Assembly: GCA_019422905.1 (NCBI GenBank)
Contig: JAHZCM010000031.1
Span: forward strand, 1-9,068
Direction: 5' to 3'
Source of the DNA: Oscillospiraceae bacterium
GTDB taxonomy: Bacteria > Bacillota > Clostridia > Oscillospirales > Acutalibacteraceae
DNA: 9,068 bases
The notes beneath the pieces were generated by a model. The model was not told the origin of the DNA, did no database searches, and saw nothing but the letters and a program-made list of their open reading frames with translations. The translations under genes and the position numbers were made by a program. This document shows positions 1-6,783 of the stretch, piece by piece; the stretch's first letter is position 1, and each line of letters starts with the position of its first letter.

Positions 1-144
1 AGAGTCAATCGAGAAATGTATGAAAAGTTGCGCTACGTATCCGGGTGCAATGGACGTTCAAATAGGAGTGAGATAGAGATTCGAATGAGTCTTGATGTTG
101 AAGAGTTTGAAAAAGTGAAGGGTAATATAACATTAAAACAATAA
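1..144 (+). CDS. 3' end of an unidentified plus-strand gene (partial)
   Basis: Frame 1 is open from the left edge to a TAA at 142-144, giving 47 C-terminal residues that end in NITLKQ. The fragment is hydrophilic and charged (many Arg, Glu, Lys), with no membrane segment or motif I recognise. Its composition is clearly richer in A and T than the GC-rich pur genes beside it, which hints at a different origin, although 47 codons is little evidence. A perfect hairpin with A/T flanks starts two bases after the stop, as expected for a real gene end. No function is proposed. It could be a shadow frame, but the matching stop and terminator argue for a genuine gene. Confidence 0.5.
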   Translation, partial: RVNREMYEKLRYVSGCNGRSNRSEIEIRMSLDVEEFEKVKGNITLKQ

Positions 145-145
145 C

Positions 146-182
146 AAAACGACAGCCCGGTATGTGCCGTGGCTGTCGTTTT
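146..182. terminator. Bidirectional intrinsic terminator between converging genes
   Basis: AAAACGACAGCC (146-157) is exactly complementary to GGCTGTCGTTTT (171-182). The GC part of the stem is flanked by A's on the left and T's on the right, so it reads as a stem plus U-tract in both directions. A further CGG/CCG pairing (158-160 with 167-169) closes most of the loop. It lies 1 base after the plus-strand stop at 144 and 17 bases after the purD stop at 200. It should therefore end both the unknown gene and the whole pur transcript. Confidence 0.88.
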
Positions 183-199
183 ACTATTCATCCAGTCAA

Positions 200-1465
200 T
201 TATTTCGTGCGGCCGATGTCATGGCGGTAGTGCGCGCCGTCGAAACAAATCCTTTCGACCGCTGCATACGCCTTTTCGAGCGCCGCATCGAGCGTTTCCG
301 CCGTCGCCGTCACGCCGAGCACGCGCCCGCCATTCGTCACGAGCTTATCCCCCGCACGCTTTGTGCCCGCGTGATAGACGGTCGCGCCCGCAACCTGTCC
401 GTTTTCGTCCAATCCGGTGATCTCAATGCCCTTCGGGTACGACTGCGGATAGCCGCCGCTCGCCATGACGACGCAGGCGCACGCATCCGCGCTCCACTCG
501 ATTTCGAGCGCGTCGAGCCTTTCGTCGATCACCGCGTCGAGAATGTCAACGAAATCCGTCTTGAGACGCGGCAGGACGACCTGCGTTTCCGGGTCGCCGA
601 AGCGCGCGTTGTACTCGATGACCTTCGGGCCGTCCGGCGTGAGCATCAGGCCGAAATACAGACAGCCCTTGAACGGGCGGCCCTCCGCCTGCATCGCGCG
701 GATCGTCGGCAGGAAAATCGTCTCCATGCAGGTCTCCGCAATTTCATCGGTATAATAGGGATTCGGGCTGATCGTGCCCATGCCGCCGGTATTCAGGCCC
801 TTGTCACCGTCCAGCGCGCGCTTGTGGTCCTTGGAGGAAACCATCGGACGCAGCGTTTTGCCGTCCGTAAACGCGAGCACGGAAACCTCCGGGCCGGTGA
901 GAAATTCCTCGACGACGATGTGATTGCCGGATGCGCCGAACACCTTGTCCTCCATAATCGTGCGCACGGCGTCCTTTGCAGCGGCAAGATCCTCCGCGAT
1001 GATCACGCCCTTGCCGAGCGCGAGGCCGTCCGCCTTAACGACGACCGGGAATTTCCCCTCGGCTTCGATGTACGCCACCGCCTCGGCCGGGTCAGAAAAG
1101 ACCTCGTAGCGCGCCGTCGGGATGCCGTATTTTTTCATCAGATTCTTCGAGAACACCTTGCTGCTCTCGATGACCGCCGCGCTTGCGCGGGGGCCGAACG
1201 CGCGGACGCCCGCCGCCTCCAGCGCATCGACCATGCCTGCCGCCAGCGGGTCGTCCGGCGCGACAAAGACGAGATCGACCGGGTTCTCCTGCGCGAATTT
1301 CACGATGCCGCCGATGTCCATCGCGCCGATATCGACGCACTCCGCGTCCGCCGCAATGCCGCCGTTGCCCGGCGCGCACCAGAGCTTCCCGGTTTTCGGG
1401 CTTTCCTTCAGCTTGCGGACGATCGCGTGCTCGCGCCCGCCGCTGCCGATGACCAAAATATTCAT
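200..1465 (-). CDS. purD: Phosphoribosylamine-glycine ligase (GAR synthetase)
   Basis: The 421-residue protein matches the usual PurD length (E. coli about 429). It joins glycine to phosphoribosylamine with ATP, the second step of IMP synthesis, in the cytosol. The order is canonical: N-terminal domain with the glycine-rich GSGGREHA loop (7-14), then an ATP-grasp fold with VVVKADGLALGKGV (141-154), the EEFLTGPEVSV stretch (186-196), DHKRALDGDKGLNTGGMG (213-230), the metal/ATP-binding EYNARFGDPETQ (284-295), and a C-terminal domain. The segment usually written GPExPL reads APDDPL (69-74), probably ordinary clade variation. ATG at 1463-1465 follows AAGGA by 9 bases. It is the last gene of the run, 283 bases from the upstream transformylase gene. 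That gap is filled with palindromes but has no clear terminator, so co-transcription is likely but not certain. Confidence 0.97.
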   Translation of the reverse strand: MNILVIGSGGREHAIVRKLKESPKTGKLWCAPGNGGIAADAECVDIGAMDIGGIVKFAQENPVDLVFVAPDDPLAAGMVDALEAAGVRAFGPRASAAVIESSKVFSKNLMKKYGIPTARYEVFSDPAEAVAYIEAEGKFPVVVKADGLALGKGVIIAEDLAAAKDAVRTIMEDKVFGASGNHIVVEEFLTGPEVSVLAFTDGKTLRPMVSSKDHKRALDGDKGLNTGGMGTISPNPYYTDEIAETCMETIFLPTIRAMQAEGRPFKGCLYFGLMLTPDGPKVIEYNARFGDPETQVVLPRLKTDFVDILDAVIDERLDALEIEWSADACACVVMASGGYPQSYPKGIEITGLDENGQVAGATVYHAGTKRAGDKLVTNGGRVLGVTATAETLDAALEKAYAAVERICFDGAHYRHDIGRTK

Positions 1466-1510
1466 ACTGCTTCTTCCTTTATTCTCGTATCATCTATCAT
1501 CCATGATAAG

Positions 1511-1692
1511 CCTCCCTCTCGGAGGGAGGGGGACCGTCGCAAGACGGTGGAAGGAGTGAAACCAGAAGCAAGCTGATCGAACTCCCTCAGTCTCGCTTGC
1601 GCTCGACAGCTCCCTCAAAGAGGGAGCCTTGTATGGATATGTTGTATCTTGCTCCCCTGTCTGCTCCGCAGACATCCCCCTCGAGGAGGGGA
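1511..1692. repeat. Island of five short perfect GC-rich palindromes
   Basis: Most of the 283-base gap between the transformylase gene and purD is structured. Perfect inverted repeats lie at 1511-1529 (CCTCCCTC, 3-nt loop), 1533-1548 (ACCGTC/GACGGT around a GCAA tetraloop), 1609-1627 (GCTCCCTC/GAGGGAGC, AAA loop), 1659-1673 (GTCTGC, TCC loop) and 1677-1691 (CCCCTC/GAGGGG, GAG loop). Between the second and third is a looser GTC...GAC imperfect hairpin (1590-1607). The first and third share the CTCCCTC core. None is followed by a T-run on the minus strand, so they do not look like intrinsic terminators. They resemble the short extragenic palindromes I recall from gut Clostridia genomes. No coding ORF is credible here. 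Confidence 0.75.
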
Positions 1693-1733
1693 CACGTGCA
1701 GTGAGGCTCGCCGAACAACTCCGCGACCTCGCC

Positions 1734-1748
1734 GTCCGTCGTACGGAC
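1734..1748. repeat. Hairpin abutting the transformylase stop codon
   Basis: GTCCGT (1734-1739) pairs perfectly with ACGGAC (1743-1748) around the 3-nt loop CGT. Its right edge touches the TGA at 1749-1751, so on the transcript it begins immediately after the stop codon. No T-run follows, which makes a terminator unlikely. A role in 3'-end protection or mRNA processing is possible but only inferred. Confidence 0.5.
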
Positions 1749-2924
1749 TCAGTGATGGAACAGGCGGATACCGGTGAACGCCATCGCGATGCCGTATTTG
1801 TTGCAGGTTTCAATCACGTTGTCGTCGCGGATGGAGCCGCCCGGCTGCGCGATAAATTCCACACCGCTCTTGTGCGCGCGCTCGATGTTGTCGCCGAACG
1901 GGAAGAACGCGTCGCTGCCGACAGAAACACCCTTGAACGTCGTAAGCCATGCCGCCTTCTCCTCGCGGGTGAACACCTCGGGCTTCTCGGTGAAGAACTG
2001 CTGCCACGCGCCGTCGCGCAGCACGTCGTCGTGCTCCTCGCTGATATACACGTCGATCGTGTTGTCGCGGTCCGGGCGGCGGATGTCCGGCTTAAAGGGC
2101 AGGCTCAGCACCTTTTCATGCTGGCGGAGATACCAGATATCCGCCTTGTTGCCCGCAAGGCGCGTGCAGTGGATGCGGCTCTGCTGGCCCGCGCCGATAC
2201 CGATAGCCTGTCCGTCCTTCGCATAGCAGACGGAATTCGACTGCGTGTATTTGAGCGTGATCAGAGAGATCACGAGGTCGAGCTTCGCATCCTCCGAAAG
2301 CGTCTTGTTTTCCGTGACGAGGTTTTGAAGCATTTCCGCGTCGATCTTCAGCTCGTTGCGGCCCTGCTCAAACGTGATGCCGAAAACGTCCTTGTGCTCA
2401 ACCGGCTCCGGCTTGTAATCCGGATCGATCTGCACAACGTTATAGGTGCCCTTGCGCTTCGTCTTGAGGATGGCGAGCGCCTCGTCCGTGTAGCCGGGCG
2501 CAATGATGCCGTCCGAAACCTCGCGGGCCAGCAGCGCCGCGGTCTCCTTGTCGCAGACGTCGGAGAGCGCCGCCCAGTCGCCGTAGGAGGACATTCTGTC
2601 CGCGCCGCGCGCCCGGGCATAAGCCGTCGCAATCGGCGAAAGCTCGAGGTCATCCACAAAATAAATCTTCTTGAGCGTGTCGCTCATCGGCTTGGCAACC
2701 GCCGCGCCCGCAGGGCTGACATGCTTGAAGGAGGCCGCCGCCGGCAGGCCCGTCGCCGCCTTCAGCTCCTTCACCAGCTGCCAGGAGTTGAACGCATCCA
2801 TAAAATTGATATAGCCCGGCTTGCCGTTCAGCACCTGAATCGGCAGGTCACGGCCGTCATTCGTGAAAATTTTAGACGGCTTCTGATTCGGGTTGCAGCC
2901 GTATTTGAGTTCCAGTTCTTTCAT
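1749..2924 (-). CDS. purH: Stand-alone AICAR formyltransferase (PurH C-terminal domain only; PurV-type)
   Basis: This 391-residue protein corresponds to only the transformylase half of bifunctional PurH/ATIC. It should transfer a formyl group from 10-formyl-tetrahydrofolate to AICAR, giving FAICAR. The catalytic Lys-His pair is present in SFKHVSPAG (65-73, K67/H68). So are RGADRMSS (106-113), SDGIIAPGY (137-145), KYTQSNSVCYAK (225-236), GIGAGQQSRIHCTRLAG (242-258) and SDAFFPF (337-343). The protein begins right at the KYGCNPNQ segment, so the N-terminal MGS-like cyclohydrolase domain is absent. That activity should come from the gene just upstream (2950-3648). From memory, the sequence is closer to the animal ATIC C-terminal half than to E. 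coli PurH, including the RLFHH terminus. I chose ATG at 2922-2924: AAAGGA sits 11-12 bases before it, and family similarity starts there. An upstream in-frame start at 2969 would overlap the preceding gene. Confidence 0.94.
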   Translation of the reverse strand: MKELELKYGCNPNQKPSKIFTNDGRDLPIQVLNGKPGYINFMDAFNSWQLVKELKAATGLPAAASFKHVSPAGAAVAKPMSDTLKKIYFVDDLELSPIATAYARARGADRMSSYGDWAALSDVCDKETAALLAREVSDGIIAPGYTDEALAILKTKRKGTYNVVQIDPDYKPEPVEHKDVFGITFEQGRNELKIDAEMLQNLVTENKTLSEDAKLDLVISLITLKYTQSNSVCYAKDGQAIGIGAGQQSRIHCTRLAGNKADIWYLRQHEKVLSLPFKPDIRRPDRDNTIDVYISEEHDDVLRDGAWQQFFTEKPEVFTREEKAAWLTTFKGVSVGSDAFFPFGDNIERAHKSGVEFIAQPGGSIRDDNVIETCNKYGIAMAFTGIRLFHH

Positions 2925-2949
2925 ATTCGCAGCAGTCCTTTCCCCAAAA

Positions 2950-3648
2950 TTACTGATTCTTGTTGACAATCCGCGTCTCGGTCTTACCGGTCTTTAAATG
3001 GATAAAACGCGTGAAAAGCGAAACCTTATTTTCCCAGAGATCGTTTGTAAAAGCGTCGATATCCCCCTCGATTTTGACCATTTTCGGCTCGCCCTCAAAG
3101 GACGGGATCCGCGGAGAACCGTCGCACTTATAGGTGTGGATGAAGTGGCCGACGCCGCTGACCGGCGTGTAATCGAAGAAGAAGCTCTGCGGCGCGTCCG
3201 GGTTGCCTTCACAGCTCTTGAGAATCGAGAGCTTATAGGTAAAATCGCCGTCCTTCTGCTTCACGAGGCCGGAAATCCTCGGTGTGAAGTTCGGCGCGTC
3301 CGGCTCAAACTTGCGGGTTTTCAGCGCCTTTTTAAAGCTCTTCCCCTCTTTGAGATACATAAAAATCGTGTCGGTCTGATCGCCGTTCGTCACGATCGTC
3401 TTGTTCGCAAGCACGCGCACCGGCGCATAGATCACGAGCGACGGGTCGGAGAGCTTCGCCGGGTCAAACGCCTGCGTACGGATGCCGTCGCCCTGCTCCA
3501 CGAACACGCGGTTGCGGGAGTTGACGCTGCGGCCCATGATGAAATAAGCGATCACGGCATGCACGCCGTCTGCGCTTTTGCCGATCACAATGCCGCGGCC
3601 CGGATACGAATTTCCGGCGAGTTCTTTTTTGATATCGAGAATTTCCAT
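2950..3648 (-). CDS. purO: PurO-type IMP cyclohydrolase
   Basis: The 232-residue protein resembles the IMP cyclohydrolase family first known from archaea (PurO, Pfam IMP_cyclohyd). That family closes FAICAR to IMP and is unrelated to the MGS-like domain of PurH. Recognisable blocks are YPGRGIVIG (15-23), the Arg-rich MGRSVNSRNR (38-47), NKTIVTNGDQTDTI (82-95), EPDAPNFTPRI (115-125) and GVGHFIHTY (165-173). It is somewhat longer than archaeal PurO (about 200 residues). There is no signal peptide or membrane segment. ATG at 3646-3648 follows a purine-rich GGAAGGGG ribosome site. It starts 18 bases after purN ends, and its stop is 25 bases before the transformylase start. Placement next to an AICAR transformylase lacking its cyclohydrolase half strongly supports the assignment. 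Family identity is from memory of motifs. Confidence 0.88.
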   Translation of the reverse strand: MEILDIKKELAGNSYPGRGIVIGKSADGVHAVIAYFIMGRSVNSRNRVFVEQGDGIRTQAFDPAKLSDPSLVIYAPVRVLANKTIVTNGDQTDTIFMYLKEGKSFKKALKTRKFEPDAPNFTPRISGLVKQKDGDFTYKLSILKSCEGNPDAPQSFFFDYTPVSGVGHFIHTYKCDGSPRIPSFEGEPKMVKIEGDIDAFTNDLWENKVSLFTRFIHLKTGKTETRIVNKNQ

Positions 3649-3666
3649 GTGTTTCCCCTTCCTTTT

Positions 3667-4293
3667 CTATTTTTTAATCGTCACAACCGCGCCGTTTACC
3701 TCGAGCCGTCCCGCACAGAAAAGCGAGACCGCTTCGGGCAGAAGCTGCCATTCGGCCTGCTCCATGATGCGCCGCTGGAGTGTTTCGGGGGTATCCCCCT
3801 GCTCCACGGGGACTGCCTTTTGCAGGATAATCGGGCCGCCGTCGCAGACCTCGTTGACAAAATGCACCGTTGCGCCGGACACCTTTACGCCGCGCGCGAG
3901 CGCCGCCTCATGCACATGCAGGCCGTAAAAGCCCTTGCCGCAAAAGGAAGGAATCAGCGCCGGGTGGACGTTGATAATTTTGTTTTCAAACGCCTTTGTA
4001 AATTTCTCATTTGTGATGGTCATAAAGCCCGCCAGCACAATGAGGTCGGTTTTCTTCTCTTTCAGGAGCTGTTCGAGCGCGTCGCTATAAGCATCGACAT
4101 CGGCAAAGTCCCTGCGGGCCAGCACAACGCCCTCGATGCCCGCGTTCTTCGCGCGCTCCAGCGCGTACACGCCCGGCTTGCTCGCTACGACGAGCGAAAT
4201 GCGGCCGTTTTCAATTTTTCCCGCTTTTTCCGCATCGATAAGCGCCTGCAGGTTTGTGCCGCCGCCCGAAACAAGCACCGCTATGTTCAGCAC
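3667..4293 (-). CDS. purN: Phosphoribosylglycinamide formyltransferase (GART), GTG start
   Basis: The 208-residue protein transfers formyl from 10-formyl-tetrahydrofolate to GAR, the third pathway step. The phosphate-binding SGGGTNLQAL (9-18) is at the N terminus. The catalytic triad equivalent to E. coli N106/H108/D144 is visible as N108 and H110 in NVHPALIPSF and D151 in CDGGPII. The length matches the family (E. coli 212). The start is GTG at 4291-4293. It overlaps the purM stop codon, and GAGGGGG inside the purM 3' end is about 7 bases upstream, pointing to translational coupling with purM. In-frame starts further up would add an Arg-rich tail that belongs to a shadow of purM and has no family counterpart. 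The stop is TAG at 3667. Confidence 0.96.
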   Translation of the reverse strand: MLNIAVLVSGGGTNLQALIDAEKAGKIENGRISLVVASKPGVYALERAKNAGIEGVVLARRDFADVDAYSDALEQLLKEKKTDLIVLAGFMTITNEKFTKAFENKIINVHPALIPSFCGKGFYGLHVHEAALARGVKVSGATVHFVNEVCDGGPIILQKAVPVEQGDTPETLQRRIMEQAEWQLLPEAVSLFCAGRLEVNGAVVTIKK

Positions 4294-5321
4294 AGGATGA
4301 CCCCCTCGTTGCCTTCGACGACCTCGCCGAGCACGAACGCCTTTTCGCCGGCGTCGTTCAGCGCTTTGACCGCCGCATCCGCCGTTTCCTTCGAGACCGC
4401 CATGCACAGGCCGACGCCCATGTTGAACGTATTGAACATATCGCGCTCCGGAATGCCGCCGGTCTTCGCGATCAGATCAAAAATCGGGAGCACCGGCACC
4501 GCCGCGCGGCTGATCTTCGCCGTGCAGCCCTCCTTCATCATGCGCGGGATATTCTCATAGAAGCCGCCGCCCGTAATGTGGGAAATCGCTTTCACGTCCG
4601 CCGCCTCAATCGCCGCAAGCGCGGGCTTGACATACAGCCTTGTCGGCGTGAGCAGCGCCTCACCGAGCGTGCAGCCGAGCTCCTCATAATAGGTTTCGAG
4701 CTTTTCCTTCGTCAGGCCGAATACCTTGCGCACAAGCGAGAAGCCGTTCGAGTGAACGCCGGAGGAGGCCACGCCGATAATCACGTCGCCCGGCACCATT
4801 TTGGAGCCGTCGATGATCTTATCCTTATCTACAATTCCCACGGTGAAGCCCGCAAGGTCGTATTCCTCCTCCGGCATAACGCCCGGATGCTCCGCCGTTT
4901 CGCCGCCGATCAGCGCGCAGCCAGACTGCACGCAGCCCTCCGCAACGCCCTTGACGATCTCGGCGATCTTTTCCGGATAATTTTTTCCGCAGGCGATATA
5001 ATCGAGGAAGAACAGCGGCTTCGCGCCGCAGCAAACGACGTCGTTGACGCACATGGCCACGCAGTCGATACCGATGGTATCGTGCTTGTCGAGCAGCATG
5101 GCGGCAACGAGCTTTGTGCCCACGCCGTCCGTACCGGAAACGAGCACCGGCTCTTGCATGCCGGCCATATCCGGCTGGAACAGGCCGCCAAAGCCGCCGA
5201 TGCCGGAAACAACGCCGGGAATTGCCGTGCGCTTGACATGCTCTTTCATCAGTTCCACAGATTTGTAGCCGGCGGTCACATCCACGCCCGCCGCCTTATA
5301 ACTGTCGCTGAAGCTCTTCAT
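4287..5321 (-). CDS. purM: Phosphoribosylformylglycinamidine cyclo-ligase (AIR synthetase)
   Basis: The 344-residue protein is full length for PurM (E. coli 345). It uses ATP to close FGAM to AIR, forming the imidazole ring. Visible family blocks are GIGGFGGLF (40-48), the ATP-loop GTDGVGTK (63-70), the metal/substrate region GIDCVAMCVNDVVCCGAKPLF (84-104), GGETAEHPGV (139-148) and SSGVHSNGFSLVR (186-198). ATG at 5319-5321 is preceded by GGAGAG. The gene starts 41 bases after the aminopeptidase ends, and its stop codon overlaps the purN start. It is cytosolic, and nothing is truncated or unusual. The downstream overlap suggests that PurM and PurN are made in balanced amounts. Confidence 0.98.
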   Translation of the reverse strand: MKSFSDSYKAAGVDVTAGYKSVELMKEHVKRTAIPGVVSGIGGFGGLFQPDMAGMQEPVLVSGTDGVGTKLVAAMLLDKHDTIGIDCVAMCVNDVVCCGAKPLFFLDYIACGKNYPEKIAEIVKGVAEGCVQSGCALIGGETAEHPGVMPEEEYDLAGFTVGIVDKDKIIDGSKMVPGDVIIGVASSGVHSNGFSLVRKVFGLTKEKLETYYEELGCTLGEALLTPTRLYVKPALAAIEAADVKAISHITGGGFYENIPRMMKEGCTAKISRAAVPVLPIFDLIAKTGGIPERDMFNTFNMGVGLCMAVSKETADAAVKALNDAGEKAFVLGEVVEGNEGVILC

Positions 5322-5362
5322 TCTACCATCTCTCCATTTCTTATCGGGTTACAGCATTTGCT

Positions 5363-6601
5363 TTAGATAAATTTCTCCGTCCAGTTTCCGTTCCGGAATA
5401 CCGGGACGACTTCGCCGTCCGGCGTGATGCCGTCGATATTCATGGTGTTGTCGCCAATCATGAAATCCACGTGGATCACGGAATCGTTGACGCCCTTTTC
5501 ATGCGCCTCTTCAAGCGCCATGTTCTCGTAGCCCTCGAGCACATTCGGAAAGCCCATGCCGAGCGCGATATGGCAGGAGGCGTTCTCGTCGAACAGCGTG
5601 TTGTAAAACAGGATGCCGAGGTTCGAGATCGGGGAATCGTGCGGGATCAGTGCGAGCTCGCCGATCTGCGCCGCGCCCTCGTCCATGGCGATCATGCGCT
5701 CCAGAAGCTCCTGTCCCTTTTCGGCCTTGCAGGAAACGGCGCGGCCGTCCTTGAAGGTGATCGAGAAATTCTCGATCAGGTTGCCCTGATAGGAAAGCGG
5801 CATCGTCGCGACGACGGTTCCCTCCGCCTTGCCCTTCATCGGCGAGGTGAAAATCTCCTCGGTCGGCATATTCGGGTTGAAAAACGTGCCGTCGAGCAGC
5901 GTCTCGCCGCCGCCCATCCACATCGCGCTCGGAATCAGGCCGCAGGTGAAATCCGTGCCGTTCTCACTGAAATAATGAAGGCTCTCAAAGTGACAGGCAT
6001 TCAGCTTCTCATAGCGCGCCTTGAGCGATGCATTGTGCGCCTTCCACGCCTCCACCGGATCATTGTCCTTCGTGACGCGGACCGTCTCGAGAATCGCGTC
6101 CCAGAGCTTATTGACCGCCGCGCTCGTGCGCTCGCCGGGGAACACCTTCTTCGCCCACTTTGCGCTCGGCACCGCGACGATCGTCCACTGGTGCTTGTTC
6201 TCCATCGCGTCGCGGTACGGCTTTCTGACCTTCATGCGCGCGAGATTCACCTTCTGCATTTTTTCGACGTTTACGCCCTTGAGGCCGTCCGGATCATCGG
6301 AATCGATCCAGATGCGCACAGGCAGCTCCTCCACCTGCTGCTGCATGCGCGCCTTTTCCCACTCGTGCGTCGTGGAAAGCGTTTTCACACTTTCCTTTCG
6401 GAGCTGCAGCTTTGTGAAGCCCTGATTCGTCCAGCGCATATCGACCCACTTTGCGCCGGCCTTATACGCCTCATCGGCGACCATCAGCGCAAATTCCGCC
6501 TGATCGGTTTCCGCCATAATCAGGGCGCCCTGCCCCTTCTTGATATTCACGCCCATCTGCACAATGAGCCGTGCATACTTTCTGAGAATCGTTTTATTCA
6601 T
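5363..6601 (-). CDS. M29-family metallo-aminopeptidase (thermophilic aminopeptidase/AmpS type)
   Basis: The 412-residue cytosolic protein matches peptidase family M29 in length and layout. These enzymes remove N-terminal residues from peptides with a two-metal site. The expected ligands are visible in order: Glu in MPTEEIF (about 249), Glu in GELALIPHDSPISN (315), His in ENASCHIALGMGF (344), and His and Asp in VIHVDFMIG (377 and 379). A Tyr expected after the ligand His is present at 358. Nothing suggests inactivation. ATG at 6599-6601 follows GGAAGGGAAGAG. It lies between purE and purM in the same direction, 182 bases after purE and 41 before purM, so it is probably carried on the pur transcript. 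No purine-pathway role is known for the family. The link may be simple co-regulation, for example glycine or amino-acid supply from peptides, which is speculation. Confidence 0.93.
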   Translation of the reverse strand: MNKTILRKYARLIVQMGVNIKKGQGALIMAETDQAEFALMVADEAYKAGAKWVDMRWTNQGFTKLQLRKESVKTLSTTHEWEKARMQQQVEELPVRIWIDSDDPDGLKGVNVEKMQKVNLARMKVRKPYRDAMENKHQWTIVAVPSAKWAKKVFPGERTSAAVNKLWDAILETVRVTKDNDPVEAWKAHNASLKARYEKLNACHFESLHYFSENGTDFTCGLIPSAMWMGGGETLLDGTFFNPNMPTEEIFTSPMKGKAEGTVVATMPLSYQGNLIENFSITFKDGRAVSCKAEKGQELLERMIAMDEGAAQIGELALIPHDSPISNLGILFYNTLFDENASCHIALGMGFPNVLEGYENMALEEAHEKGVNDSVIHVDFMIGDNTMNIDGITPDGEVVPVFRNGNWTEKFI

Positions 6602-6642
6602 ACGCTATCTCTTCCCTTCCTAAAAATTATCTATCCGCATAC

Positions 6643-6667
6643 GGCTCCCTCCCAGAGGGCACCGCCG
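6643..6667. repeat. Decayed copy of the CTCCCTC palindrome
   Basis: GGCTCCCTC followed by CCA and GAGGG (6643-6659) matches, in inverted orientation, the palindrome at 1609-1627 but has lost the outer end of its right arm, leaving a 5-bp stem. A CCGCCG (6662-6667) that could pair with CGGCGG further right follows directly. The 182-base gap (6602-6783) that contains it, between purE and the aminopeptidase, is GC-rich and shows no credible ORF, promoter or terminator with a T-run. Confidence 0.45.
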
Positions 6668-6783
6668 AGCACAAGCAAAGCGTTACGGCGGCACGCCGCA
6701 TTCACGCCATTCGGTCGCTTTCCCGCGCCGCCGAAGCATGGCTCGCTCTGCGGCTGTGCGGGCTTCGCAGGGACACGCTGCCG

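Noticed and set aside
164..1576. Long plus-strand open frame of 470 codons across purD, and similar long frames opposite the other pur genes
   Set aside because: Arg- and Ala-rich low-complexity translations are typical of antisense frames of GC-rich genes. The minus-strand proteins carry full family motifs.
2925..2969. Upstream start for the transformylase at 2969
   Set aside because: It would overlap the end of purO, it lacks a well-placed ribosome site, and the family begins at the ATG at 2924.
4294..4407. Upstream extension of purN to an ATG-type start inside purM
   Set aside because: It would add an Arg/Gly-rich tail translated from a shadow frame of purM. The GTG start with its own ribosome site fits the family length.
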